From NCBI RefSeq assembly GCF_010500615.1, contig NZ_JAAGNX010000001.1:1-64000 (forward strand): 64,000 nucleotides of DNA, in the 5' to 3' direction. The position numbers were made by a program, and so were the translations under genes. Each line of letters begins with the position of its first letter. Within the stretch, counting starts at the first letter, position 1. The notes under the pieces are model-generated. The model was not told where the DNA came from and did no database searches. It worked only from the letters and a program-made list of their open reading frames with translations. Positions 23,860 to 32,444 of this stretch are shown here, one piece after another. The stretch comes from Oceanipulchritudo coccoides. GTDB taxonomy: Bacteria; Verrucomicrobiota; Verrucomicrobiia; Opitutales; Oceanipulchritudinaceae.

Positions 23860-24750
23860 TCACTTGTTCGTCCGTGCCTCTGCGAACATCCATTGCTGAG
23901 CTAAGCCACCCGCTTTTCCAAAATGGATTCGGGCAAAGGTGGCCAGCTGTACGCGATTCCACTTGGCCAGGTCCGGATACTTCTCCTTGAGAATTTTCTC
24001 AATCCAAGTGTCTACCGGAAAGGCCTCGGCAAATCCGTATCCAAACAACAGAAGGCAATCGGCGACCTTTGGGCCGACTCCGGGGAGTCGCTGCAAGGCG
24101 TCGCTGGCGTCTGCCAGGGGGAGCTGATTTATTGTCCGGAGGAAATCCGGTGATTCGCGGAGGAAGGCAGCTGTCCCGGCAATGTGGGCGGCACGGTAAC
24201 CAAGGGCGCAGGCGCGCAGGTCTGCTTCAGAAACATTAGCCAGCGACTTCCAGTCGGGCAGGGTACTGAGCGGCGTTCCGGGGATTTTTGTCCCGAACCG
24301 GATACTGAGATTGTGCAGCATTGTCCGGATCTGGAGAATCTGCTTGTTGGAGCTACAAATGAAGGCGAGCAGGGTTTCTTCCGCCGGTTGCCGTAGCAGG
24401 CTTAAACTGCTCCAGCGTTGGCGCAGGCTTTCCAGCACGGGATCGGCGTTGCAGGGGAGTTGGTCAATCCATGGCTGGACGCGGTCGATCCCGAGGTAAT
24501 GGAGAATATCATCAGGCGTGGTTTGCGAGGTCAGGCGAGCCGATTCAAGTCGTTGATCATTCAGTCTCAGGGCAACAACATGCGACGCCCACCCACCGAT
24601 CCAGCATTCATTGGTGCAATCCCAAAACCAGCGGAAAGCCTGCCCGCCGATCAGGGTTTCCTTGAGTGTTTCCCCGGTAAAGAAGGGCTCTGGACACAGG
24701 GTCTCCCATGCCGGGAGGCTTACGGCATTTCCCAGAGAAAACTTTTCCAT
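23860..24750 (-). CDS. 8-oxoguanine DNA glycosylase, OGG1 type
   Basis: A 296-residue DNA-repair enzyme removing oxidised guanine and nicking the strand. The N-terminal TATA-like domain (about 20-110, with GGQAFRW) precedes the HhH-GPD domain. The hairpin LPGVGPKVADC carries catalytic Lys228, and Asp247 follows in FPVDTWI. This is the eukaryote/archaea/some-bacteria OGG1 arrangement, as opposed to the more usual bacterial Fpg (MutM). The start overlaps the upstream secreted-protein gene by 31 bases. Confidence 0.92.
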   Translation of the reverse strand: MEKFSLGNAVSLPAWETLCPEPFFTGETLKETLIGGQAFRWFWDCTNECWIGGWASHVVALRLNDQRLESARLTSQTTPDDILHYLGIDRVQPWIDQLPCNADPVLESLRQRWSSLSLLRQPAEETLLAFICSSNKQILQIRTMLHNLSIRFGTKIPGTPLSTLPDWKSLANVSEADLRACALGYRAAHIAGTAAFLRESPDFLRTINQLPLADASDALQRLPGVGPKVADCLLLFGYGFAEAFPVDTWIEKILKEKYPDLAKWNRVQLATFARIHFGKAGGLAQQWMFAEARTNK

Positions 24751-25184
24751 TCTGTCAGGATGGTTCCACTGGAATCCAGTAACTCAATTTTCCAGGCAAG
24801 GGGCTGAACATCTTCGCCGGGCCAGTCTTTGCCAGTCAGGCCGAGATAAAGCCAGTTCTCCAAGTCTCCTCCAGAAAGGTCCCAGTTGTGGACTGAGGAT
24901 TTCTTGTCAGCCGTGGTATACAGGGTCAATCGGGCGACTGCCGGGGAGCCGGATGACATTTTCTCCAGATGCAAAATGAAATACTGTCCGCCTGGTTGAT
25001 CCGGCTGGCTGGCAACGACAGTCCGGAATCCCTGCTCGGAAAGGGGTGCTCCCAGATGATTGCTGAGCGTGCGTATCTCTTCGGCGGCATAGGTCCGGGT
25101 GTAGGCAGTCCCAATTTCCAGGCCTTGGGCAAGTGAGGATGCAAACAAGGCGAGGAGAGTCAGAAGGCTGGATAGTCGCTGCAT
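24720..25184 (-). CDS. Exported protein of unknown function
   Basis: A 154-residue product with a signal peptide (cut near SLAQG, about residue 20). The mature part is a mix of beta strands and contains W/L-rich pieces (WLYLGLTGKDW, WKSFLWEMP) with no cysteine pair or known motif. Its last 10 codons overlap the OGG1 start in another frame, so the two are co-transcribed. Reading ends immediately after WEMP. I recognise no family. Confidence 0.65.
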   Translation of the reverse strand: MQRLSSLLTLLALFASSLAQGLEIGTAYTRTYAAEEIRTLSNHLGAPLSEQGFRTVVASQPDQPGGQYFILHLEKMSSGSPAVARLTLYTTADKKSSVHNWDLSGGDLENWLYLGLTGKDWPGEDVQPLAWKIELLDSSGTILTEWKSFLWEMP

Positions 25185-25230
25185 GGGTCAAAGCTTTCCC
25201 AAATCTGGTCCTGCCGTCAAGACGGAGCGC

Positions 25231-27264
25231 TCACCAGCGTGATCCATATGAGAGTTTCTCATAGTGTTCGCTGGGAATTTCAGAGAGAAAACGGCTTGGC
25301 ATCATCCGCTGCACGCCTCCCCCGCGGGTGGCGTGCATCATCGGAAAGGAGAGATAGAGCTCGTTCATGGCACGGGTGACCGCCACGTAGAAAAGCCGCC
25401 GCTCCTCATCAACGTCTCCCTCCTCAATGGCTCTTTTCAACGGCAACCACTCATCGGCGCAGCTGATCAGGAAGACGACCGGAAACTCAAGGCCCTTGGC
25501 CTGATGAATGGTCGTCATGCGGACCGCTTCATCATCCGGTTCAATATGTTTGTCCGAGGTTTCCGAATTCATGAGGACCAGCTGGGCCAGTAGCTCGGCC
25601 ATGGTTTCAAAGCGTGAGGCAAAGCTGATGATCGACTGGAGATCCTCTTCACGGTTTTCCCAATCTGGATAGACATTCCGGATGTAGTCCCCGTACCAGC
25701 CCTCAAGCATCTGCTCAACCGCCTGGTTCGGGGAGAGTGCTTCCTTCCCTTGTAGAAGGGGACGCACCTCAAGAAAAGTCGCCACCATGCTTTTGAAGTC
25801 GTCCCGGGCGTCGACCGGGATCTTGTTGCTCACTTCATCCGCGGCGAGGGCGGTGAAAAAATCAGGATCGCGCGGATGGGCCTTGTCGAAGAGGTCGCCG
25901 TGGGCCGACTCATGCCCGTCCAGTTGCTTCTTGAGGACCTTGTCCGCCGCCATGCGAACCTTCTTGACGGTGGCGGGTCCAACCTTGGGAAGCAGGCAGA
26001 GCAGCCGCTCGAAGGCGGGCGAATCATCCGGGTTGGAAAGAACCCTCAACTGCGCCACAAAGTCTTTCACGTGCGCTTGTTCGAAAAACCTCAGCCCGCT
26101 TGTAATGATAAAAGGAATACCCCGGCGGGTAAACTCCAGTTGCGCGTCAAGGGCCTGGTAATGGGCGCGGTAGAGGATGGCTATGTTTGAAAGGGGAATT
26201 CCCTCCTCGTAGAGCGCCTCAATCCGCGAGACGAGAAATTGCGCCTGCTGGCGGGTGTCGATGAGCGGAACAACATACGGCCGCATGTTTCCCTTCCGCT
26301 CCGCCACCAATTCCTTCGGGTATCCGGAGTCGCCCGGCTGCATCGCCAGAACGTTGTTGGCCAACTTCAGGATTGGCGGGATGCTGCGGTAATTTGTCAG
26401 GATTTTATAGATACTCGTGCCGGGGTGACGCTCCGGAAAGCTGCGGATGTTCTCGAAAAGCGCGCCGCGCCAAGTATAAATACACTGGGCATCATCGCCC
26501 ACGGCCATGATGTTGTGATGTGCCCCGATGAGGTCGATGATTTCGGCCTGGATGATATTGGTATCCTGGTACTCATCGACGAGGATGTAGGGAAAGTGCT
26601 CTTGGCAGGCCGCCTGCACGTCTTGAAATTCCTGCAGTAGCCGAAGCCAGAGGACAAGAAGGTCATCATAGTCGACAACTTGTTGCTCGCGCTTGGCCGT
26701 GTCGTAGAGCTTCACGAAGCCGTTGATCTGTGCGGAAATGTTCTCATGCCATGGATAGCGCTCCCGGAGCAAGTCAACGAAAGGCTGCCGCGTGTTGCGG
26801 GCATACGAGAGCAGGTTCTGAATGACCTTCGCCTTCGGGTGGTCCTTGTTCTTCAGGAAGGCCTTGTCGGAATCCTTGATGACAGCCGTCATCAGTCCCT
26901 CGGAATCCGACTGGTCCATGATGGTGTAACTCTGGGAGAGCCCGATCAGGCTTCCATATTGCCGCAGGAGCCGGCCCCCGATGGAGTGGAAGGTGCCGCT
27001 CCAGCGAGGTGTCTGGCCAAGCCCGGTCAGCGATTGGACACGCTCGATCATTTCCTTGGCGGCCTTGTTCGTGAAGGTCAGCAACAGTAGCTGGTTGGGG
27101 GAGATATTCTTTTCAAGAAGCAACCATGCCACGCGATAGGTGAGTGTACGCGTCTTGCCGGATCCGGCCCCGGCCAGGACGAGGGCCGGGCCATCCTTGG
27201 CCGTGACGGCGGCGTACTGATCCTTGTTCAGGTCAGCTTCAAAATCTATGGGGGACCAATTCAT
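25231..27264 (-). CDS. UvrD/PcrA/Rep-type ATP-dependent DNA helicase
   Basis: A 677-residue superfamily 1A helicase unwinding 3'-to-5' in repair or replication restart. Motifs in order: I LAGAGSGKTRTL (about 32), Ia TFTNKAAKEMIERV, II VDEYQDTN (about 229), III GDDAQCIYTWRGA, IV TNYRSIPPIL, V TTIHQAKGLEFPVVFL (about 585) and VI VAVTRAMNELYL. It is closest in layout to PcrA/UvrD and lacks the RecB nuclease domain. It ends in a family-typical short tail (YGSRW). Six bases separate it from the upstream O-antigen-ligase-like gene. Confidence 0.93.
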   Translation of the reverse strand: MNWSPIDFEADLNKDQYAAVTAKDGPALVLAGAGSGKTRTLTYRVAWLLLEKNISPNQLLLLTFTNKAAKEMIERVQSLTGLGQTPRWSGTFHSIGGRLLRQYGSLIGLSQSYTIMDQSDSEGLMTAVIKDSDKAFLKNKDHPKAKVIQNLLSYARNTRQPFVDLLRERYPWHENISAQINGFVKLYDTAKREQQVVDYDDLLVLWLRLLQEFQDVQAACQEHFPYILVDEYQDTNIIQAEIIDLIGAHHNIMAVGDDAQCIYTWRGALFENIRSFPERHPGTSIYKILTNYRSIPPILKLANNVLAMQPGDSGYPKELVAERKGNMRPYVVPLIDTRQQAQFLVSRIEALYEEGIPLSNIAILYRAHYQALDAQLEFTRRGIPFIITSGLRFFEQAHVKDFVAQLRVLSNPDDSPAFERLLCLLPKVGPATVKKVRMAADKVLKKQLDGHESAHGDLFDKAHPRDPDFFTALAADEVSNKIPVDARDDFKSMVATFLEVRPLLQGKEALSPNQAVEQMLEGWYGDYIRNVYPDWENREEDLQSIISFASRFETMAELLAQLVLMNSETSDKHIEPDDEAVRMTTIHQAKGLEFPVVFLISCADEWLPLKRAIEEGDVDEERRLFYVAVTRAMNELYLSFPMMHATRGGGVQRMMPSRFLSEIPSEHYEKLSYGSRW

Positions 27265-27270
27265 TTCAGC

Positions 27271-28812
27271 TCAGGGTGCCTGCAAATCCGAGAGTTTGGT
27301 GATCGTGGTGAAGGCAAGGCACCATGCAAGCAGAACAAGGGGAATACGGAAATGAAACTCCACCGCTGCGCCCAGCCAGACCACAAGAACCGTCATCAGG
27401 ATAGTCAGGCCGCCAGCATCCCAGCCACGATACGATCGGATTGCCCGGGAGACCAGCCAGCCAGCGGCCATGAGCGGAAACAGGCATCCGACAATTCCCC
27501 ATTCAATGACATATTCAAGCAAATCCACATGGGCATTCTGAAACCATGTGGTCACCTTGCGGCGCTCACGCTTACCCGTGTAGGGGTTGGGCTTCCATTG
27601 GTTGTGCTCCGTGATAAACTCGGGGTATTTCGCCTTGTAGGGAAAGTGTATGTATCTCCAGCCGCCGGCCCCGTGCCCGTACCAGGGTTTGTCCTTGATC
27701 ATGTCCCAGCCAATCCGGGTCATGAAGTACCGTGCCTCCAGCTCGGGATTTTCCACCAGATTGAAAGTCTCTATCCATTCCTTTTTCTGCCGCTCGAAAA
27801 TGGCCGGGTTGACGACAAATGTCAGGAGCAGGGTTGCCATGAGAGCGACAACGGTAATGGGAAAGGCAATGCCGCGTTTTCCGAAACTGCGAACCAGGAA
27901 GACGCTGCAGATAATCAGGAAGAGAATCCATTGCAGGACAAGAAATCCGATTGCTCCACGGGCCTGGGCCATGAGCGCCGCGAAACTGGCAACGATGCCA
28001 AATCCGAGATAGAGCATCCATGCCCCGCCACCTTTCTTGAACAGGCGAATATCGCGATGCCAGCCTGAGAGAAACAGCCCGAGGCATAATCCATTCACAA
28101 GGATCAGGTAGAAGGCGGCATGGTTTTCATTAACCAGTGTCCCCCAGAATGGAATATCCGCCCGTACTTTTGAGGGAACAGTGGGGAAGATCCCGAGAAT
28201 CCGGTCCAGATCGAGAAAATGCTGGCGGAGGGCAACAATCGCAAAGAGCAGCCCGCTGATTGCCAACCCGTGAAGGAGAAGTCCCACCGAGCGCCGGGTC
28301 ATCAAGCCAGCCCAGGCCGAGCAACAGGCAATCCACGGGATTGTGTAATATATCATCGACCGGACTGGATTGCTTTCCTCAAAAGGGGAGAACAGCCCGG
28401 ATGGCAGCCATGGCACAATCGGCGTCTGTGAGACCAGCTTGGGCTTGGCATCAGGGACGAGCGTCCATTCCCAGGCGAGGTTCCACGATTGGATCCAGAA
28501 ATAGACAAAAAGGCCCAGGCCAAACCAGAACAGCGGCAGCTTCAACAGGGTGAAGACGGGGCTGGGTTGGCCTTGAATTTCCCCACGGTTCCAACGGGGA
28601 AGCAGGAACAATGTCGCCAGCGAGAGGAACAAGGCGGTGATCTCACCCCAGAGCCGCACTCCGCCAAGAGCAAAGGATAGCCAGAGGATGTTTATGAGCA
28701 GCAGCGTGACCAATGCCCATTCCCGGGGCGGGACAGGGGGTCGTCCTTCCTCGCGCCGGGAGCGTTTGGGCTTCCCGGTCAATTTGCGGAATCTCTCTAC
28801 AGCATCGGGCAC
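27271..28812 (-). CDS. O-antigen ligase/polymerase-like membrane protein
   Basis: A 513-residue polytopic inner-membrane protein (about 12 hydrophobic segments) of the Wzy/WaaL group. The large periplasmic loop near residues 375-435 contains GWDMIKDKPWYGHGAGGWR and NAHVDLLEYVIEWG, the H-[NS]-x-x-L-E pattern typical of Wzy_C proteins. A basic, proline-rich start (about 1-30) is cytoplasmic. No other polysaccharide genes surround it. It sits between a copper ATPase and a helicase, so the glycan it handles is unknown. Confidence 0.82.
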   Translation of the reverse strand: MPDAVERFRKLTGKPKRSRREEGRPPVPPREWALVTLLLINILWLSFALGGVRLWGEITALFLSLATLFLLPRWNRGEIQGQPSPVFTLLKLPLFWFGLGLFVYFWIQSWNLAWEWTLVPDAKPKLVSQTPIVPWLPSGLFSPFEESNPVRSMIYYTIPWIACCSAWAGLMTRRSVGLLLHGLAISGLLFAIVALRQHFLDLDRILGIFPTVPSKVRADIPFWGTLVNENHAAFYLILVNGLCLGLFLSGWHRDIRLFKKGGGAWMLYLGFGIVASFAALMAQARGAIGFLVLQWILFLIICSVFLVRSFGKRGIAFPITVVALMATLLLTFVVNPAIFERQKKEWIETFNLVENPELEARYFMTRIGWDMIKDKPWYGHGAGGWRYIHFPYKAKYPEFITEHNQWKPNPYTGKRERRKVTTWFQNAHVDLLEYVIEWGIVGCLFPLMAAGWLVSRAIRSYRGWDAGGLTILMTVLVVWLGAAVEFHFRIPLVLLAWCLAFTTITKLSDLQAP

Positions 28813-28845
28813 AAGTGATCACTCTCGGGAATGGCTTTGTGGGGA

Positions 28846-31248
28846 TCAAGCCTGAAGCTTGCCGGAATTTTTCCGGTAGACCAGCGCCACAATGCTCAAT
28901 GTTGCCAGTGAGCTCAGAGGCATGAGTATCGCCGCCAGAAGGGGATGCATCCGGGCCGCAAGGGCAACGGCAACAACGATCACGTTGTAGCTGACGGCAA
29001 AGACAAAGGCCATCTGTATCGCTCGCTTCCGCAATCGCTGGATCCGGAAGAGATGGAGCAGTCCAGACAGGCTGCGCCCTGTGAAGTAAAAATCCGCCTT
29101 GTCCTGGAGAAGCCCGTGTGGAGTGGCGGGCGTGCCGCGAACCGCGGCTTTGGAAAAGGCAAGGGCGTCATTGGCACCGTCTCCTACATAGAGGGCTTTG
29201 GCATCTCCGATCGATTCCATGAAGGCCGCCTTCTCGTCCGGGGTTTGCTCTCCGATTGCCGCACTCTCCGGAAGATTCAGTTGCCGCGCCATGGCACGGA
29301 CTTTGTCCACCCGGTCACCCGAGAGGATGGTAATCGGGCAGCGCGCGCGAAGTGCCTTGACGGATTCAATCGCATCTTCACGCAGGGCTTCCTTGAAGGA
29401 AAAGGACGCGACAAGTTTCCCGTTGAGACGAAACTCGCAGCCAACATCTGGCAAGGATGCCGGCCCCGCTTGGTCGGTCTTCCATCCCGGGCGTCCAAGG
29501 CTCCATGTCTTGCCAGTGGTTTCCGATTTACCCAGCAAGCCCATCCCGACTTCTTCCGCTGTTTTCAGGTCTTCGGGGACGGTTGCCTCCTCGGCAGGCA
29601 AATTCAGAAAAGCCTCACGCAGGGCACGGCTTACCGGATGTAGCGAGCTCTTCACCATTTCCCGGAGAATGGCCCGGTCTTGGCTCCCGAGTCTTTCAAG
29701 GCGCTCCGGATTTTCCAGCTCGGGGGCCTCGAGGGTCAGGGTGCCTGTCTTGTCGAAGACAATTTGCCGGATCTGCCCGAGCTTGCCGAATAGCTCGGCT
29801 GATCGGACAAATATGCCGAAGGGCCTCAAATGCAGGACTGCCCATTCCTGGGCGAGCGGGTAGGCCACCCCAAGGGCGCACGGGCAGGAGACGACCAGGA
29901 TCGAAAGCGCGACTTGAAGGCCCGTGAGTGGCTCATCTCCGACAAGGGCCCATAAAAGTGCCCCCACGATGGCAAGCAGCAGGACAATTCCGATATAGGA
30001 GCGCAGGATCTTCTCCATGAGCGGATTGCGCTGCTCGGAGGCTTGCGAGCTAAGCAGACGGGAGAGCAGTGAATCCGCGTACGATTGGCGGGCCTTCAGG
30101 AGAATCGGTTCCATTCCGATGTTCTGGGCACCCGATGGGACCCAGTGGCCTTGCTTCATCGTCCGCATCGCTGATTCACCATTGATCCACTCAAGGGAAA
30201 GGGCCGCCTTGTTTGATTCGAGTTCACACAGGACTGGAACCACCTCGCCCGGCAGGGTACGGATTCGTTCACCCGCCTTGAGCAGATCAAGGGATTTAAT
30301 TTCCTCTCCGGAAAGGTCTTCGTTGACCACGTGGACCTCACGCGGGGCCTTGTTCTGACTCAGCAGGCGGTGGCGGTTTCGTTCAAGCGTGCGCTCCTGG
30401 GCCCAGCGTCCGGCCAGCATGAGAAAAATGAAGATCGCGACAAAGTCGAAGTAGAGAAAGCGGGTATCGGCAATGAGCCAACCCAGGATTGAGCCGGCCC
30501 AGGCAACCAGCACCCCGACGGCAATTGGAAAGTCGATGTGGAGCACGCCCTGCATCAGGCCGAGGAAACCTCGCTTGATGAAATAGCTTCCCCCAGCAAG
30601 CAGGCTCAAGGTTGCGAAGAGCAGGCTCAGGAGCTCGAACAAGGGGGCAAGGCTGAATTCAGGATCCATCCCGAGGTAACGGGGCAGGGTGAAGAGCATG
30701 GCATTCAGGGCAAAGGCCCCGCAGACTCCAACTCTTCCCAGAAGGCGTTTGCTTTCATCTTGTGGACGCTTTCCCGGAGGCCCGAAGAGGTAACCGAACT
30801 GCTGGATTTCCCGGGCAAAATCAACCAACCGGAACACGCCCGGTCGCCACTGCAGGCGAACTTGTCCATACTGCGTGTTGATTTCAATACGGACCGATCC
30901 CGGATGCTGCCGGAAAATCTTTTCAATCAGCCACACGCAGCCAACACAGGATATCCCTTCCAGATCGAGGACCATTTCGGCCAGCTTTGGAGAGGCCTTT
31001 TCACAGTCAGCTGCACGGGTCTCCAGCCATGAATAATCCCTTGGTTGCATGGCAGCCGGTGCCACGGGCGCGATCCGGCGGTCGCGCAGATCATAATAAT
31101 GATCAAAGCCCTCCTTGCGGATCAGGTTGGAGACATACTCGCATCCGTTGCAGCAGAATTCGCTGTCGCGTCTTCCCGCCACTGAAAATGGGGTGCCGCA
31201 GTGGATACAGGTCTTGTAGCTTTGCGCGTTCACATTGCAGTGCCGCAA
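28846..31248 (-). CDS. ccoI: cbb3-associated copper-transporting P1B-ATPase (CcoI/FixI type)
   Basis: An 800-residue heavy-metal ATPase that supplies copper for cbb3 oxidase assembly. A cysteine-rich N-terminus (C-x2-C ... CCNGC, about 14-36) precedes an HMA domain with GISCVGC (about 98-104). Then come eight membrane helices with CPC in SCPCALGVAYPL, DKTGTLT phosphorylation site, the HP motif in SSLHPVSRAL, and GDGANDALAFSKA. The A-domain motif is INGESAMRT, where TGE[SP] is normal, an odd change next to an otherwise intact core. It overlaps the TauE-like gene by 19 bases at the end of the cbb3 cluster. Confidence 0.9.
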   Translation of the reverse strand: MRHCNVNAQSYKTCIHCGTPFSVAGRRDSEFCCNGCEYVSNLIRKEGFDHYYDLRDRRIAPVAPAAMQPRDYSWLETRAADCEKASPKLAEMVLDLEGISCVGCVWLIEKIFRQHPGSVRIEINTQYGQVRLQWRPGVFRLVDFAREIQQFGYLFGPPGKRPQDESKRLLGRVGVCGAFALNAMLFTLPRYLGMDPEFSLAPLFELLSLLFATLSLLAGGSYFIKRGFLGLMQGVLHIDFPIAVGVLVAWAGSILGWLIADTRFLYFDFVAIFIFLMLAGRWAQERTLERNRHRLLSQNKAPREVHVVNEDLSGEEIKSLDLLKAGERIRTLPGEVVPVLCELESNKAALSLEWINGESAMRTMKQGHWVPSGAQNIGMEPILLKARQSYADSLLSRLLSSQASEQRNPLMEKILRSYIGIVLLLAIVGALLWALVGDEPLTGLQVALSILVVSCPCALGVAYPLAQEWAVLHLRPFGIFVRSAELFGKLGQIRQIVFDKTGTLTLEAPELENPERLERLGSQDRAILREMVKSSLHPVSRALREAFLNLPAEEATVPEDLKTAEEVGMGLLGKSETTGKTWSLGRPGWKTDQAGPASLPDVGCEFRLNGKLVASFSFKEALREDAIESVKALRARCPITILSGDRVDKVRAMARQLNLPESAAIGEQTPDEKAAFMESIGDAKALYVGDGANDALAFSKAAVRGTPATPHGLLQDKADFYFTGRSLSGLLHLFRIQRLRKRAIQMAFVFAVSYNVIVVAVALAARMHPLLAAILMPLSSLATLSIVALVYRKNSGKLQA

Positions 31249-31934
31249 AAGAGGCCGCCTTGGCCGGTCTCAAAGAAGTACAGTCGAAGCCCCAGTATCA
31301 CGGCCACGATCAGGGCCAGTCCTCGCTGTATCCGGGAAATCGCTACAGGGGAAATTGCCCCCTGCCAGCGGGAAAACGCGGCTTGCACAACCCAGAGGAG
31401 CGGTAGTGTGCCCAATCCGAAGAGGAGCAGGAATTCAGCCCCGCGAATCGGCGACTGCGTCATCAGGGCAAGTCCAAAGACCGCGTACAGGGGACCGCAG
31501 GGAAGAAGTGGTGTCAGGATTCCGACAAGAAGTCCTGATAGCGGGCGCGGAAGGGCTTGTGCACGTTGTTGAAGCCGCATCAGCAACGGGGTCAGGAAAG
31601 CTGGTTTGGGGAAATATTTGTCGATCCGGAAGGCAACCAGAAGAAAGAACATGACCAGCAACCACGGAAGAAAGCGGGATAACGAATGCTGATAGATATC
31701 GACCCAGCCAAGAGCTACCATTCCGAGACCGCCCGCCAGTCCTCCAATCAAGGTGTAGGAAATCAAACGTCCAATCTGGTAGAGGCTGGCCACCGTGGCA
31801 AAAGAGCTGGCCGAGCCGGGCTTTGGTGCTATGTAGCAGGCAAGGGGACCGCACATGCCAGCGCAGTGCAGGCTCGTTACCATGCCCGCGATGAAAGCGG
31901 GCCATGGGCCGGTTATGGAGGAGACCTCGATCAT
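31230..31934 (-). CDS. TauE/SafE-like membrane protein of the cbb3 cluster
   Basis: A 234-residue membrane protein, six or so helices, of the SafE (sulfite exporter/CcdA-like) family repeatedly found beside ccoI. The opening GMVTSLHCAGMCGPLACYI has the C-x3-C pair typical of this group (thought to be involved in copper or thiol handling). GLLVGILTPLLPCGPLYAVFGLA is the mirrored second half. The frame runs upstream to 32132, but the extra part is non-coding; the ATG at 31934 overlaps the preceding stop (ATGA). Confidence 0.87.
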   Translation of the reverse strand: MIEVSSITGPWPAFIAGMVTSLHCAGMCGPLACYIAPKPGSASSFATVASLYQIGRLISYTLIGGLAGGLGMVALGWVDIYQHSLSRFLPWLLVMFFLLVAFRIDKYFPKPAFLTPLLMRLQQRAQALPRPLSGLLVGILTPLLPCGPLYAVFGLALMTQSPIRGAEFLLLFGLGTLPLLWVVQAAFSRWQGAISPVAISRIQRGLALIVAVILGLRLYFFETGQGGLFCGTAM

Positions 31935-32263
31935 TGAGCGGAATGCTGTCTTCCCGATTTCCAAATGACAAGGGACAAGGCCAGCACGACCGCTCCCAGA
32001 ATCATGAAAATCCATACAGCCGGCCAAAGGGCAATATTGGCCGGTTTGCCCTCGGGCAATGCCTTGTAGTAGGCAAAAAACATGACTGGCGGCAGGGCGA
32101 TTGAGCAGGCAAGTGTGAGGAGGGCGATCCATCGCAGGCCCCTTCTCAGCTTGGGAAGCGATTCCTCGTCACAACCGGTCAGGACAATCTTGGCGATGAA
32201 GTAACTGAAGGCAAAAGCCAGACCGCTCTGGAAGAGAAAGAGGAAGATTAGATGAAAAGACAT
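31931..32263 (-). CDS. Small membrane protein in the cbb3 cluster, function unknown
   Basis: A 110-residue protein with three hydrophobic segments (about 3-27, 44-65, 78-101) and a short polar loop CDEESLPKLRRG. No cofactor motif is seen. It sits between the 49-residue protein and the TauE-like protein on the same strand and overlaps the latter by four bases, so a helper role in oxidase assembly or stability is likely but unproven. I recognise no family. Confidence 0.72.
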   Translation of the reverse strand: MSFHLIFLFLFQSGLAFAFSYFIAKIVLTGCDEESLPKLRRGLRWIALLTLACSIALPPVMFFAYYKALPEGKPANIALWPAVWIFMILGAVVLALSLVIWKSGRQHSAQ

Positions 32264-32278
32264 TTCACCGACTATGCC

Positions 32279-32428
32279 CTATGGTTCCTGAATTTCAATC
32301 ACCTCTGGCTGGTTCTTTGAGGCAACGATGATCAAACAGGTCCAGGCGGAGATGAGTATAACAAAAGCGAGGATGACCCAGACCCACAATGAGCGGCTGC
32401 CCGCCTTCTTTTTATGCGCTTCTTGCAT
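32279..32428 (-). CDS. 49-residue single-helix protein in the ccoH position
   Basis: A small gene lying between ccoG and the 110-residue membrane-protein gene, in the slot where ccoG-ccoH-ccoI clusters normally carry ccoH. The product starts MQEAHKKKAGSRSLWVW, has one membrane helix (about 14-36), and ends with a short acidic tail (EVIEIQEP). Full-length CcoH proteins are three times longer, with a periplasmic FixH domain. Here only the helix remains. It reads in the same direction with short gaps to its neighbours. Either a minimal CcoH or an unrelated small protein. Confidence 0.6.
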   Translation of the reverse strand: MQEAHKKKAGSRSLWVWVILAFVILISAWTCLIIVASKNQPEVIEIQEP

Positions 32429-32444
32429 GGCTTGGAGTCTCCCC

